Origin: Candidatus Sulfotelmatobacter sp.
GTDB taxonomy: Bacteria; Acidobacteriota; Terriglobia; Terriglobales; Acidobacteriaceae
Reading direction: 5' to 3'
NCBI GenBank assembly: GCA_030041215.1
Contig: JASHOH010000050.1
Span: forward strand, 1 to 56,869
Length of the DNA stretch: 56,869 nt
Positions 9,428 to 18,540 of this stretch are shown piece after piece (the stretch's first letter is position 1; every line of letters starts with the position of its first letter). The notes below the pieces were generated by a model. That model was not told where the DNA came from. It saw only the letters and a list, made by a program, of their open reading frames with translations, and searched no databases. A program made the position numbers and the translations under genes.

Positions 9428-10321
9428 TTACAGTTTATTCGCCACCGCCTTGTTCGGATCGGAATAATCGTAGAACCCTTTACCAGTTTTGCGACCGTAC
9501 CACCCCGCCATCACCAGCCGCTTCAGCAGCGGAGGCGACGCGAACCTCTGTTGTTTGAACTCGTCAAACATCACTTGCGTGATGTAATAGGTCGTATCCA
9601 GACCCACAAAATCGAGCAGCGTAAACGGCCCCATAGGATATCCGCAGCCCAGCTTCATCGCGTTATCGATATCCTCGATCGATCCCACGCCTTCTTCGTA
9701 CGAGCGGATGGCATCGAGCAAATACGGCACCAGCAACCGGTTCACGATGAAGCCCGTCCGATCCGACGTGCGCACCGGAACCTTGCCCAGCTTTTTTGCG
9801 AACTCGTAAGCCGTTTCATAAACATCATCGGCCGTCGCGACGCTGCGCACCACCTCGACCAGCTTCATCAACGGCACGGGATTAAAAAAATGCATGCCGA
9901 TAAAACGCTCCGGCCGCTTGGTCGCGGTCATCAGCTCGGTAATGGAAATCGACGACGTATTCGAGGCGAAGATCGCCTGCCTCTTCACTACGCTCTCGAT
10001 CGACTCGTACATCTTCATCTTTTCGGCGACATTCTCCGTGACCGCTTCCATGACGATGTCGCAGTGCGCCAGATCGCGCTTGTCGGTCGTGCCCCTCAGC
10101 CGCGCTAGTATTTCGTCTTTCTGATGCGCCGTGATGCCGCCTTTTTCCGGCGGCCGTTCGGCAAACTTGGTCAGAGATTTCTTGATCCCGTCGAAACCTT
10201 TGTCGAGTAATTTCTGATCGACTTCGAGCACGGTGACGTCGAACCCGCCCGTCGCGCAGACCTGCGCAATGCCCGAACCCATCAGGCCACAGCCAAGCAC
10301 ACCTACTTTCTTTATCTCCAT
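9428..10321 (-). CDS. 3-hydroxyacyl-CoA (3-hydroxybutyryl-CoA) dehydrogenase
   Basis: NAD(P)-dependent oxidation of 3-hydroxyacyl-CoA; 297 residues, the size of the stand-alone short enzyme. The Rossmann motif [10 protein letters not shown] has its glycines at 10, 12 and 15. The catalytic dyad is present: H144 in FIGMHFFNP and E156 in KLVEVV. The C-terminal helical domain ends in [14 protein letters not shown]. The first 21 codons are closely matched, at protein level, by a truncated second copy just upstream (10312-10464). Neighbours are thiolase upstream and crotonase downstream on the same strand. 'hbd' or 'paaH' would fit by homology, but the true substrate is not known. Confidence 0.94.
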   Translation of the reverse strand: MEIKKVGVLGCGLMGSGIAQVCATGGFDVTVLEVDQKLLDKGFDGIKKSLTKFAERPPEKGGITAHQKDEILARLRGTTDKRDLAHCDIVMEAVTENVAEKMKMYESIESVVKRQAIFASNTSSISITELMTATKRPERFIGMHFFNPVPLMKLVEVVRSVATADDVYETAYEFAKKLGKVPVRTSDRTGFIVNRLLVPYLLDAIRSYEEGVGSIEDIDNAMKLGCGYPMGPFTLLDFVGLDTTYYITQVMFDEFKQQRFASPPLLKRLVMAGWYGRKTGKGFYDYSDPNKAVANKL

Positions 10322-10464
10322 TGATCGACTCCTGAGATCCCTCGCTCCGCTCGGGATTTCGCCTGCGGGCTCGCGCTGCGCTCACGCCTGCAAAGCGGCT
10401 CAACTTGCGCGATACCGGAGCCCATCAGTCCACAACCGAGAACCCCAACTTTTCTGATGTCCAT
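10312..10464 (-). pseudogene. Truncated remnant of a second 3-hydroxyacyl-CoA dehydrogenase gene
   Basis: Starting at an ATG at 10464, 21 codons encode [20 protein letters not shown] and a following V. This differs from the start of the intact downstream gene only by E2D and K4R. The DNA differs at a synonymous position in about 14 of those codons, so the two copies diverged under selection for protein sequence before this one was cut. After codon 21 the frame runs into repeat-like sequence (CGCGCTGCGCTCACGCC and the palindrome ending GATCCCTCGC). It stops at 10312-10314, overlapping the first codons of the intact gene. It may survive only as a leader frame. Confidence 0.7.
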
Positions 10465-10515
10465 GATTGCCTCTTACAAAGATTGCCTCGTACCAAAAAA
10501 CCTGCCCACGCCAGC

Positions 10516-11721
10516 CTAAAAATTCATCATGTGCTCAACCACCATCGCGATCCCCTGTCCTCCGCCAATACACGCCGTCGCCAAACCATACTTCTTCTTC
10601 CGCCGTCGCAATTCATACAGCAGCGTAATCACCAGCCGCGTCCCAGTCGCGCCCAGGGGATGCCCAAGCGCAATCGCTCCGCCATTCACATTCACCTTCT
10701 CGCGATCCAGTCCCAACTCTTTTTCCACCGCCAGGTACTGCGCCGCAAACGCCTCATTCACCTCAATCAGATCGATGTAGTCGAGCGACAACCCAGCCTT
10801 CTGCAAAGCAATCTTCGTCGCCGGCACCGGACCCCGACCCATCACCTTCGGCTCAACTCCGGCGATGCCCCAGCTTACAATCCGCCCAAGCGGCTCGATG
10901 TTCCGTTTGCGCGCCTCTTCGATTGACATCATGACCACCGCGGCTGCGCCATCCACGATTCCGCTCGCGTTGCCGGCCGTCACCGTTCCATTCTTCCCGA
11001 ATGAAGCTTTCAACTTTGCCAATCCTTCCATTGTCGTCTGCGCACGCCGGTGATCGTCTTCCGTCAACGATTCTCCCGTCGCCTCGCCTTTCGCATTTCG
11101 CAGCGGCACCGGAACCAGCTCTTCTTGGATGCGCCCCGCTTTATATGCAGCGTCGGCATTCTGCTGTGACCGCAGCGCCAGCTCATCCTGCATCTGCCGC
11201 GTGATGCCATGCTCTGATCCATACAGCTCCGCCGTGTTCGCCATGTACAGGCCGCAATAACTATCGAGCAGCGCGACCATCAGCGAATCCTCCAGCTTGC
11301 CGCCTGCAGGCAAAGTGAATCCATCGCGCCCGCGAATCACAAACGGAGCCTGTGACATCGCCTCCATGCCTCCCGCCAGCACAATCTTGGCCTCGTCGAG
11401 CTGAATCATCTGCGCCGCGTTCACAATCGACTGCATCCCCGAGCCGCACAGTCGGTTGACAGTGAGCGCCGGAGTTTCAATCGGCAACCCCGCCCGCAGT
11501 GCCGCATGTCGCGCGCCATACAACGCGTCGCCCGAAGTCTGCTGCGCGTTGCCGAAGACCGCATGATCAAATTCCTTGGCATCGACTCCCGCACGCTCGA
11601 TCGCGCCTTTGGCCGCCACCGCGCCTAACTCCTGCGCTGTAAAGTCTTTCAGCTTGCCGCAATAGCGCCCAAAAGGCGTACGAGCACCGCTGACAATCGC
11701 AATATCTCCTGGTTTCAGCAT
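10516..11721 (-). CDS. Acetyl-CoA acetyltransferase (thiolase)
   Basis: Condenses two acetyl-CoA, or cleaves 3-ketoacyl-CoA. 401 residues, standard for the family. The nucleophile is C92 in NRLCGSGMQ. The C-terminal part has the NEAFAAQ motif, the histidine of [14 protein letters not shown] and the second cysteine of CIGGGQG, so the catalytic set is complete. It is first in the minus-strand acyl-CoA set, 51 bases ahead of the truncated dehydrogenase remnant. Biosynthetic (AtoB/PhaA-like) and degradative roles cannot be separated from sequence alone. The spacer upstream is filled by an inverted octamer repeat. Confidence 0.95.
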   Translation of the reverse strand: MLKPGDIAIVSGARTPFGRYCGKLKDFTAQELGAVAAKGAIERAGVDAKEFDHAVFGNAQQTSGDALYGARHAALRAGLPIETPALTVNRLCGSGMQSIVNAAQMIQLDEAKIVLAGGMEAMSQAPFVIRGRDGFTLPAGGKLEDSLMVALLDSYCGLYMANTAELYGSEHGITRQMQDELALRSQQNADAAYKAGRIQEELVPVPLRNAKGEATGESLTEDDHRRAQTTMEGLAKLKASFGKNGTVTAGNASGIVDGAAAVVMMSIEEARKRNIEPLGRIVSWGIAGVEPKVMGRGPVPATKIALQKAGLSLDYIDLIEVNEAFAAQYLAVEKELGLDREKVNVNGGAIALGHPLGATGTRLVITLLYELRRRKKKYGLATACIGGGQGIAMVVEHMMNF

Positions 11722-11814
11722 GATGATTCCTGACAGATCACGTACTCAGTGCGGATCAAATGAGATGGTCAAACGAATTAGTGTAGCAGCGCGCGAGCAG
11801 ATTTGACCACCGAA

Positions 11815-11938
11815 GGATTGGGGCGATTGAGTGATCGGGTGATTGAGCGATTGAATTTGGGTTGCTGGGCGAACCAGGACTGAAATCATAGCGATGTGCC
11901 AATCGCTCGATCGCGCGATCACCCAATCACTCAATGAG
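11815..11938. repeat. Inverted pair of 8-base-period arrays (GATTGAGY)
   Basis: Left arm: GATTGAGT, GATCGGGT, GATTGAGC, GATTGAAT. About 45 bases later the right arm is the reverse complement type: CAATCGCT, CGATCGCG, CGATCACC, CAATCACT. Each arm is an octamer array and the two can pair as a long imperfect hairpin between the thiolase gene and the TPR protein gene. A shorter octamer array occurs at about 14655-14685. Confidence 0.75.
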
Positions 11939-11966
11939 TGGCAACTCGGGACTCAGGGGCTCGGCG

Positions 11967-14546
11967 CTACGCCACCGCTCCTGCCGCCCGCGCTGCTTTC
12001 AGCGCCACAACCTTCCCCGGTCCCTGTCCCAGCGAGGTCCCAAGTGCATGTTCAACGCGGTTAATCACTTCCGTCACAATATCTACCGGATCGTAGCCTT
12101 CGCGCACAACCGCCTCTGCCAGCCCTGCCGAAAATTCCATGGCATGTCCGGCGCTTCCATCCCGCCCTGCAATCCGCACGCCTGCAATCGTTCGGCGGAG
12201 CTTTTCCACCGCCATCATTCCTTCTTTTTCTCCCGTATCGCCGAGAATGATGGCGACCGTGGTCGTGTCGTAGCGAAATGCCAAATCGTTGGTGCGAATG
12301 TTGGCCGCAAACAGCTGCCCAACTTTTTCCATTGCCGCTTCGAGCGCAGCCTCGCCGTATTCTTTGATCAGTGCCGCGCTACGGCCAAACTGCATCAGCA
12401 GCACCGAAAGCGGAGAGGCATTCTGCGCTGCTCGTTTCGTCTCGGCCAGCAGCAAATCGAGATATGAACTGCGCTTCAGCAGTCCTGACTTCTCATCCGT
12501 TACCGAAAGATTCTTCACCAGCCGCCGCAGGCCCGCATTATTCAGCGCGATCACCATCTGATCAGCCAGAGTTTTCAAGACGAGCGTATCGGCCGTGGGC
12601 CATGTGCGCGACTTGTTCTGCATGAGCGCGAGCATTCCCACCGAATCCTCTCCATTGGTTAACGGGAAGGCCAGTACTGATGTCACGCCCAATTCCGAAA
12701 CTGCTTTACTGATCTTCTGCAACTCCAAATCTTTGTGCACGTCAGCAATATTAAGAGCTTCGTCAGCACTCGTATCGTGCAGCACGCACATGAGTTGTTT
12801 CAGCGCCTCGTCGTCAGCCGCTCTAGTGCCTTTTCCGCAATAAGCCTGAACCGCGGTCGGCGCGGCTCCTTTTGTCCGCATCATCGCTACGCACCGCGAT
12901 ACTTCCCAATGCACGCCGATCTCATTCACTGCCGTGGTCAGTACTGCCTGTGCCGTGCCCTGGCGATATAGCTTGCGCGTGATCTCAGTCACGCGAGTCA
13001 CGTTTCGCATTTCGGCAGCCGGATCGACCGCCGGTGTTGGCGCCGGCGCCGCAACCAGCTCGCGTACCGGAGCGGCCGCAGGAATCGGCGCGCTCCCCGC
13101 ATACGTCGGCGTCATTCCCGCCGCCAGGTACAGCCGCTGCAAGTCTTCGTTGCGCTCTTCTTCCCGCGGAAAAAGCTCCTGAATTCTCTGCAGCCTCTCT
13201 ACCGCTTTGTTACGCATTCCATATTGCACCAAAATTTCCGCTTGCAGCATGAGATCCTGCAGTGTCGAAGCCCCCAGCGTGGCTTCGTGTTCAATCTGTT
13301 TCTGCGCCGCGCTCGGAGCGGTGGAAGTGAATCGGGAAGCAATCTCCTTGAACTTGTTTTCGTCGATCTTCCCCCTCAGAACATCCAGGCGCTTCAAGTG
13401 CCCCGACTCATAGGGGTCGACTTCCGCCGCCCGGTCCAGGCACTCCGCCGCCTTGGCGAGATTACCTGTGCTAGCGTACACATCGAACAACTTCAGCAGA
13501 GTCTGGCAGTAATCGCCTTCGCGGTTGCAGGCGTTGAACAGCTCGCTCATGAACTCGAGCATTTCTGGAGCGGCCTTGCGCGATGCCGTGATCTCCTGCA
13601 TTACGCCCAGGAACTGCCGCCGCTCGCCCCGCTTCGCGTGGAATTGACCCAGCTTGCGTGCCAGCGCTACGGCCGCCTCATCTTGCTCCGAATCCATCAA
13701 CTGTCCGATCAACCCGGTTAGCTGCCCAATTCGATTGGGATTCTGCTCGAACAACTCCCAAACCAGCGGCTCGGCTTCGGCATAGCGTCCCGCCGCTAAC
13801 AGCGCCTCGGCATAGATTTCGCGCAATTGCGCAGAGTTCTTCCCCGCAATCACCTGTGGCTCAAGAATGAAGATGGCGGCGCCCACTTGCCCCTGCCCCA
13901 GCAGACTCTTGCCGTAGGCCAGCGCAATTGCTTCATCCGCGGAATCTTCCTGATAGGCGCGCTCGTACCACTGCGCCGGATCCGCTCCCGCTTCCGCCGC
14001 CAGCTTCGCTGTCTGCATGAACGCATCCGCCGCAGCCTTGCTCTCGCCGAGCTCCGAGCACAATTCGCCAACGCGCTGATAATTCGCCTGTGTCGGCTCC
14101 AGTGAAACCACGCGCGCCAGCACCTGCAATGAATCTTTCTTATTGCCCAGCTTGGCCAGGTCGGTCATCGCTGATTCATACGTGCCCACGGCCAGTTTCT
14201 TGTTCGAGCCTTCCAGCAACTGCCCAAACCTGAACTTCTGCTCCCAGGTCGGACTCCCATGCCGAGCCAGCTTCTTATAGGTCAAGCTGGCGTGCGTCGC
14301 GTCTCCCGCGTTCACCTGCCGGTCAAACAGATCGCCCAGCAGTCGCACCGCATCGTGTGTCCGATTCTGCGAGATACACAAGTCCGCCGCCAACTGCCGC
14401 ACCGTGTCGTTTTCCGGATCTTCGTGCAGCGCCGCCAGATAATCCTCAAGCGCCTCTGCGGCCTTGCCCTTTTGCAGAAGCTTCTCCGCGCGGTCGATAC
14501 GCTTGGCGACCTCGGCTCGCTCCAGACGTTTTGTGAGCTCTGGCAT
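11967..14546 (-). CDS. TPR protein with GAF and degenerate GGDEF domains
   Basis: 859 residues. Residues about 1-470 are tetratricopeptide-like helical repeats (for example KAAEALEDYLAALHEDPEND). A Pro/Ala-rich linker follows at about 480-515, then a GAF-like domain (about 520-680, with LAFPLTNGEDSVGMLALMQN). The last 180 residues have the fold signature of a GGDEF domain. However, where the catalytic RYGGDEF should stand there is RYDTTTVAII (residues 758-767). The glycines and acidic residues needed for c-di-GMP synthesis are absent, so it is probably a protein-binding or sensing module. No signal peptide or membrane segment is seen, so it is likely cytoplasmic. It is divergent from the GH9 gene across a 380-base spacer. 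Confidence 0.85.
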   Translation of the reverse strand: MPELTKRLERAEVAKRIDRAEKLLQKGKAAEALEDYLAALHEDPENDTVRQLAADLCISQNRTHDAVRLLGDLFDRQVNAGDATHASLTYKKLARHGSPTWEQKFRFGQLLEGSNKKLAVGTYESAMTDLAKLGNKKDSLQVLARVVSLEPTQANYQRVGELCSELGESKAAADAFMQTAKLAAEAGADPAQWYERAYQEDSADEAIALAYGKSLLGQGQVGAAIFILEPQVIAGKNSAQLREIYAEALLAAGRYAEAEPLVWELFEQNPNRIGQLTGLIGQLMDSEQDEAAVALARKLGQFHAKRGERRQFLGVMQEITASRKAAPEMLEFMSELFNACNREGDYCQTLLKLFDVYASTGNLAKAAECLDRAAEVDPYESGHLKRLDVLRGKIDENKFKEIASRFTSTAPSAAQKQIEHEATLGASTLQDLMLQAEILVQYGMRNKAVERLQRIQELFPREEERNEDLQRLYLAAGMTPTYAGSAPIPAAAPVRELVAAPAPTPAVDPAAEMRNVTRVTEITRKLYRQGTAQAVLTTAVNEIGVHWEVSRCVAMMRTKGAAPTAVQAYCGKGTRAADDEALKQLMCVLHDTSADEALNIADVHKDLELQKISKAVSELGVTSVLAFPLTNGEDSVGMLALMQNKSRTWPTADTLVLKTLADQMVIALNNAGLRRLVKNLSVTDEKSGLLKRSSYLDLLLAETKRAAQNASPLSVLLMQFGRSAALIKEYGEAALEAAMEKVGQLFAANIRTNDLAFRYDTTTVAIILGDTGEKEGMMAVEKLRRTIAGVRIAGRDGSAGHAMEFSAGLAEAVVREGYDPVDIVTEVINRVEHALGTSLGQGPGKVVALKAARAAGAVA

Positions 14547-14723
14547 GGGCGGTTTTTGGGCAGACTACCGTCTGGTTCGATTCTAGGAGCGCCTTCTACC
14601 CCCATCAATTAAGAAGGGCAGAAGCGCGGTTACGAAAGTTTCCGTGTGCAGACCGATTAAACGATTAGGCGATTGCCCGTTTCGCACCGAATCGACTCTT
14701 GGGAATGAGGTGGGATTCCCCTA

Positions 14724-14779
14724 TTGATTTTTGCCCCAGGGAACGGTACTATTCTTTCGTTTCATTAAATCGTTTTAAT
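14724..14779 (+). promoter_or_regulatory. Predicted sigma70-type promoter with a LacI-like operator, upstream of the GH9 gene
   Basis: A -35-like TTGATT (14724-14729) and a -10-like TACTAT (14747-14752) are separated by exactly 17 bases. Immediately downstream, 14764-14779 reads ATTAAATCGTTTTAAT, a near-perfect palindrome (14 of 16) centred on CG, the form typical of LacI/PurR-family operators. A repressor there would block early transcription. It lies about 150 bases before the cellulase start. This is a prediction from pattern only. Confidence 0.45.
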
Positions 14780-14927
14780 AAATCGGCGCTCATATTCGCT
14801 CTTACCTCCTGACCGCAGGTTCAACGGCCGATCAGCAGGATCGACAAAATCCAGAAAGTTGTGCAATGAAATTGCGGTAGAGCGAAAATGAAATGCGGCT
14901 CAATTCTTTCTCCGGGAGGAAAATGCC

Positions 14928-17051
14928 ATGCTGGCCCGCAGATTCTCTCGCCTTGATTTCGCCCTTCTTCTCGTCTTGCTGATTTCGTCGGCGGCAGCAG
15001 CCTCCAACTCGGCATACGTCCGGGTCAACCAGGCCGGATACGAGACCGCCCATGCTCCCTTCCAGGCCTATCTCATGTCCACGGCCTCCGAGTCCGGCGC
15101 CACTTTCAGCGTCATCAACTCCAAAGGCGTCATCGTTTATTCAGCTTCGATCGGCGCCCTGCTCGGCACCTGGAGCCACAGCAAGAAGCTGAAGTATGAC
15201 GTCTACTCTCTCAGCTTCACCGTTCCCGGCGGTGACATCTACACGATTTCGGTCTCCGGTCCCGTGGCCACCACTTCGCCCCAATTCGCCGTAGATAAAC
15301 CGGCGGTCCTGTACCCCGGCCTGCTGCTCAACACGCTGTGGTTTTACGAGACCGAACGCGACGGGCCCAACTACATCCCAAATGCGTTGCGCACCGCCCC
15401 GGGACATCTTAATGATGAGAGCGCGACGGTCTACGACACTCCGCCACTGAACTCCGACGATCTGATTACGACCACCAAAACCCCGCTCACCTCCACGGAC
15501 ACGGTAATCGATGGCGCCGGCGGTTGGTGGGATGCCGGCGACTACATGAAATATGTCGAGACCATGAGTTATACCGTCGCGCTTATGGAAATTGGCATTC
15601 GCGACTTCCCCCATCAGATGGGACCTTTGGCGCCCAGGGATCCCTCAGCTCCGCCGGTGTCGGTTTCGTATTCAGGCAACGCCTTCGGCGCACCCGTATC
15701 ATCCGACTTTACCGCCGAAGCGCAGTTTGGTATCGATTGGCTGGAGGAGATGTGGAACGACAGCACAAAAACTCTCTACTACCAGGTCGATAACAGCCAG
15801 GACTGGAAAAACTTCCCGAACCTCGAAACGGAGTACGACATCTGGACCCTCCCGCAAGCCGCCGACGACTATAACGGCTGTACCACTGATTACTACTACA
15901 TCTGTTATCGACCAGTCTTCGTCTCCGCGCCAGCAGGCTCGCAGATCAGCCCAAATCTCGCCGGCCGCTTGGCGGCGGATTTCGCCGTGTACTACCAGCT
16001 CTACCGCATCTCGAATCCTACCGCGGCCGACAGCGCGCTGCTCTATGCGGAGGATATTTTCGCTCTGGCAAACACATCGCTTGCCGACCCAGCGGCAGCA
16101 GTTTACAGTGGCACGTGCCCCTCGGGATGCTTGCAGACGATTGTCCCTTTCGACGGCTATCCCGAAACCGTATGGGACGATGACATGGAGCTTGGGGCGA
16201 CTGAGCTTTATATTGCGCTGCAATTGGCAAACACTAGATTGCCCTCCGGCCTGCCGATCACTGATCCGATGACATACCTCACCGACGCCGCGCAATACGC
16301 CAACAACTACATCACCAAAATTTACGATACGGGGAACGAAGACACGCTCAATCTCTACGATGTCAGCGGCCTGGCACATTTTGAGTTGTACCGAGCTCTA
16401 GGCCTCGCGGGAGATCCGAGTGGACTCGCTGTAAACCAAGCAACAATGCTTACCGCACTCGAAAATCAGATGAACGTCGCTATTACGCAGGCGGGAACCG
16501 ACGTGTGGGGCTTTGGCGTTCCGTGGCAAAATGGCGACACCACTTCCCACGGCGCAGGCCTGTCGGTAATGGCGAGCGAACTTTATTACCTTACCGGCAA
16601 AAGCAGCTACAACACCTACTCGCAACATTGGCTGGCCAACATTCTCGGCGCTAACTCCTGGGGATCGTCTTTCATCATCGGCGATGGCACAACTTTTCCC
16701 AACTGCATTCAGCACCAGGTGGCAAATCTCGCCGGTGCATTGAACGGAACCTCCGGCGGTACGCCGATTCTCTGGGGAGCAGCTTCGGAGGGCCCAGCAA
16801 GTGCGGCGACATCCGGAATAGTGTCAGGAATGATTCTCTGCCCCGCCAACGGAAAGGATACTTTTGCCATATTTAACGGCAACGACGGCGCCTATAACAG
16901 CTCGGAAGTTGCTGTTTACCGCGATAACATGCAGTCCTACAGCACCACCGAACCAGCCATCGACTTGACCTCAACTTCATTTCTGATGTGGTCGTGGAGA
17001 TTGGCCGGGCACCCGGCAGCCTTGAGGCATCGCCATCACAGAAGGCATTAA
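14928..17051 (+). CDS. Secreted glycoside hydrolase family 9 (cellulase-type) protein
   Basis: 707 residues. A signal peptide (hydrophobic 11-24, likely cleaved near SAAAA) is followed by an N-terminal Ig-like CelD_N domain with VRVNQAGY. Then comes the GH9 catalytic barrel. The nucleophile-activating aspartates are in GGWWDAGDYMKYV (D202, D205), and the catalytic acid is the glutamate of DGAYNSSEVAVY (E660). The segment LGANSWGSSFIIGDG matches the conserved GH9 histidine-region loop. The start has GGGAGG upstream at good spacing. Family 9 members cleave beta-1,4-glucans, or chitobiose-type substrates in some branches; exact activity is unknown. The C-terminus is basic and His-rich (RHRHHRRH). 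The upstream promoter/operator suggests sugar-responsive control. Confidence 0.9.
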   Translation: MLARRFSRLDFALLLVLLISSAAAASNSAYVRVNQAGYETAHAPFQAYLMSTASESGATFSVINSKGVIVYSASIGALLGTWSHSKKLKYDVYSLSFTVPGGDIYTISVSGPVATTSPQFAVDKPAVLYPGLLLNTLWFYETERDGPNYIPNALRTAPGHLNDESATVYDTPPLNSDDLITTTKTPLTSTDTVIDGAGGWWDAGDYMKYVETMSYTVALMEIGIRDFPHQMGPLAPRDPSAPPVSVSYSGNAFGAPVSSDFTAEAQFGIDWLEEMWNDSTKTLYYQVDNSQDWKNFPNLETEYDIWTLPQAADDYNGCTTDYYYICYRPVFVSAPAGSQISPNLAGRLAADFAVYYQLYRISNPTAADSALLYAEDIFALANTSLADPAAAVYSGTCPSGCLQTIVPFDGYPETVWDDDMELGATELYIALQLANTRLPSGLPITDPMTYLTDAAQYANNYITKIYDTGNEDTLNLYDVSGLAHFELYRALGLAGDPSGLAVNQATMLTALENQMNVAITQAGTDVWGFGVPWQNGDTTSHGAGLSVMASELYYLTGKSSYNTYSQHWLANILGANSWGSSFIIGDGTTFPNCIQHQVANLAGALNGTSGGTPILWGAASEGPASAATSGIVSGMILCPANGKDTFAIFNGNDGAYNSSEVAVYRDNMQSYSTTEPAIDLTSTSFLMWSWRLAGHPAALRHRHHRRH

Positions 17052-17262
17052 CGCTTTTAGCGTCGCCTCGGAGTCATCATCACTTACTTTTTCCTTAAAC
17101 GTCGCCGATCAATCCATCCGGGACTTACCTTGTCTCCCTCTGTGTCCCCTGTGTTTCATGGTTTTCTGACCCATTACCAAGGTAAGCGGGAATCATCCTT
17201 TTCTGCTGCCTGCCGCATTCTCTCTCCGCTAACCTCGCCACAGCGCCATCCCCAAAACCCCG

Positions 17263-18429
17263 ATGACCTGCACGCTGCTGCTGCGCTCGAACTCGCCCGT
17301 GCCGCTGATCATGTGGTCAGTCATCGGACTCTGCGTCGGCATTTATCTGTTCGTCCAGGGCTTCCGCCTGCTGCAGCGCCGCCGCCTGATTCTCGATACG
17401 CCATTGTCGAAAATTCGCAGCGCCTCTCTTGGCATGGTCGAACTGAGCGGCCTCGCGGTCGGACCTTACACAATCGTTGCACCCATCACTACGCGCGCCT
17501 GCTACTACTACCGCACCATTGCGTGGGAGTGGAAACAACAAGGCAAAAACAAGCAATGGGTCAAGGTTGCCGCCGAATCCATGCACGTGCCCTTTTTCCT
17601 CGACGACAACACCGCGAAAATCCTCGTCGACCCGCGCGGCGCCGATCTCGACTTGCACCGCGACTTTCTTCACGAATTTTGCGACGGATTCTTCACCACC
17701 AAAGAAGAAGCCCCGACCAACGTACGCGATTTTCTTCTGCGCCACGGCGTCAGCACGCGCAACAAGATCAAAATTGAAGAATTCTGCATCAAGCCCAAGA
17801 ATGCCGTCTTCATTCTCGGCACTCTCGACGAAAACCCCGGCCTCGAAGTTACCGACCAACCGATTCTCGACGGTGAGCACAACACTCTGAGCCTCAGTGG
17901 GCTCTTTGGAGACCGGCAACTTGTGGATTTCGACCATACGGCCTTGGCATTCACAATGGGCGGTGCAGGCGGCTCCGATGCGAAGCTCGAAGAATACCTC
18001 GCCCGCCGAGTAGGCATGGCCAATCAGCCGGCGCGAACTGCATCGCGTACCGAAGTCATCAGCCTGTCGCCGGATTCAGCCCCGGCAAAAGCCTCAGAAA
18101 TGAACCAGCAGCAGAAAATCGCCGCCGCGCTCGTGAAGGCCGGTATCTCGAATCCCGCGGCCTGGGCGGCTGCCGGGGTAAAACCGCAGGCAGTCGTTGC
18201 CAGTTCCACGGCCGTTGCCAGTTCCACTGCTACCTCGGACAACTTCGATTCCCATCCTCCGGTCGTGCTCTTGAAAGGCAAAAACAATCCAACTTTCATC
18301 ATCTCCTGGCGCAGCCAGCGCGAACTAGCCAACTCACTCGGCTGGAAATGCGCTCTCATGATCTGGGGTGGACCTGCGCTGGCGCTGGTCAGCCTCTATG
18401 TGCTGCTCAACATCACGCACCTGCTGTAA
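17263..18429 (+). CDS. GIDE-domain membrane protein (bacterial relative of MULAN/MAPL)
   Basis: 388 residues. An N-terminal transmembrane helix (about 18-35) is followed by a soluble domain. Phrases such as ISRAS-like KIRSASLGMVELSGLA and TTRACYYYRTIAWEW match the GIDE domain shared with the eukaryotic E3 ligase MULAN. There is no RING finger, as in other bacterial members. A second hydrophobic helix lies at the C-terminus (about 360-383). Residues 255-330 are low-complexity Ala/Ser. Neither the ATG at 17263 nor an in-frame ATG at 17311 (starting MWSVIGLCVG) has a strong ribosome site, so the start is uncertain. The role of bacterial GIDE proteins is not established. Confidence 0.75.
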   Translation: MTCTLLLRSNSPVPLIMWSVIGLCVGIYLFVQGFRLLQRRRLILDTPLSKIRSASLGMVELSGLAVGPYTIVAPITTRACYYYRTIAWEWKQQGKNKQWVKVAAESMHVPFFLDDNTAKILVDPRGADLDLHRDFLHEFCDGFFTTKEEAPTNVRDFLLRHGVSTRNKIKIEEFCIKPKNAVFILGTLDENPGLEVTDQPILDGEHNTLSLSGLFGDRQLVDFDHTALAFTMGGAGGSDAKLEEYLARRVGMANQPARTASRTEVISLSPDSAPAKASEMNQQQKIAAALVKAGISNPAAWAAAGVKPQAVVASSTAVASSTATSDNFDSHPPVVLLKGKNNPTFIISWRSQRELANSLGWKCALMIWGGPALALVSLYVLLNITHLL

Positions 18430-18454
18430 TTACTAAACGCGAGTGGCACCCCGG

Positions 18455-18520
18455 AAGAGCGGCCCTTTAGGGCCGCGTAAGCACGGCCCATTTCGCCAGC
18501 GGCTTTAGCCGCCAACGTTG
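18455..18520. repeat. GCGGCC/GGCCGC and GCTTTAGCC hairpin repeats
   Basis: Contains AGCGGCCCTTTAGGGCCGC and AGCGGCTTTAGCCGC, two small perfect hairpins. Similar GCTGAAGC or GCTTTAGC stem-loops recur at about 7985-8050, 9355-9420, 20363-20438, 21136-21155, 52683-52712 and 54397-54486. Confidence 0.6.
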
Positions 18521-18540
18521 CCCTCTAGTACAATGGCTCC

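Noticed and set aside
10464-10464. Remnant as a target-site duplication of an insertion sequence
   Set aside because: The two copies differ at many silent positions, which does not fit a recent duplication.
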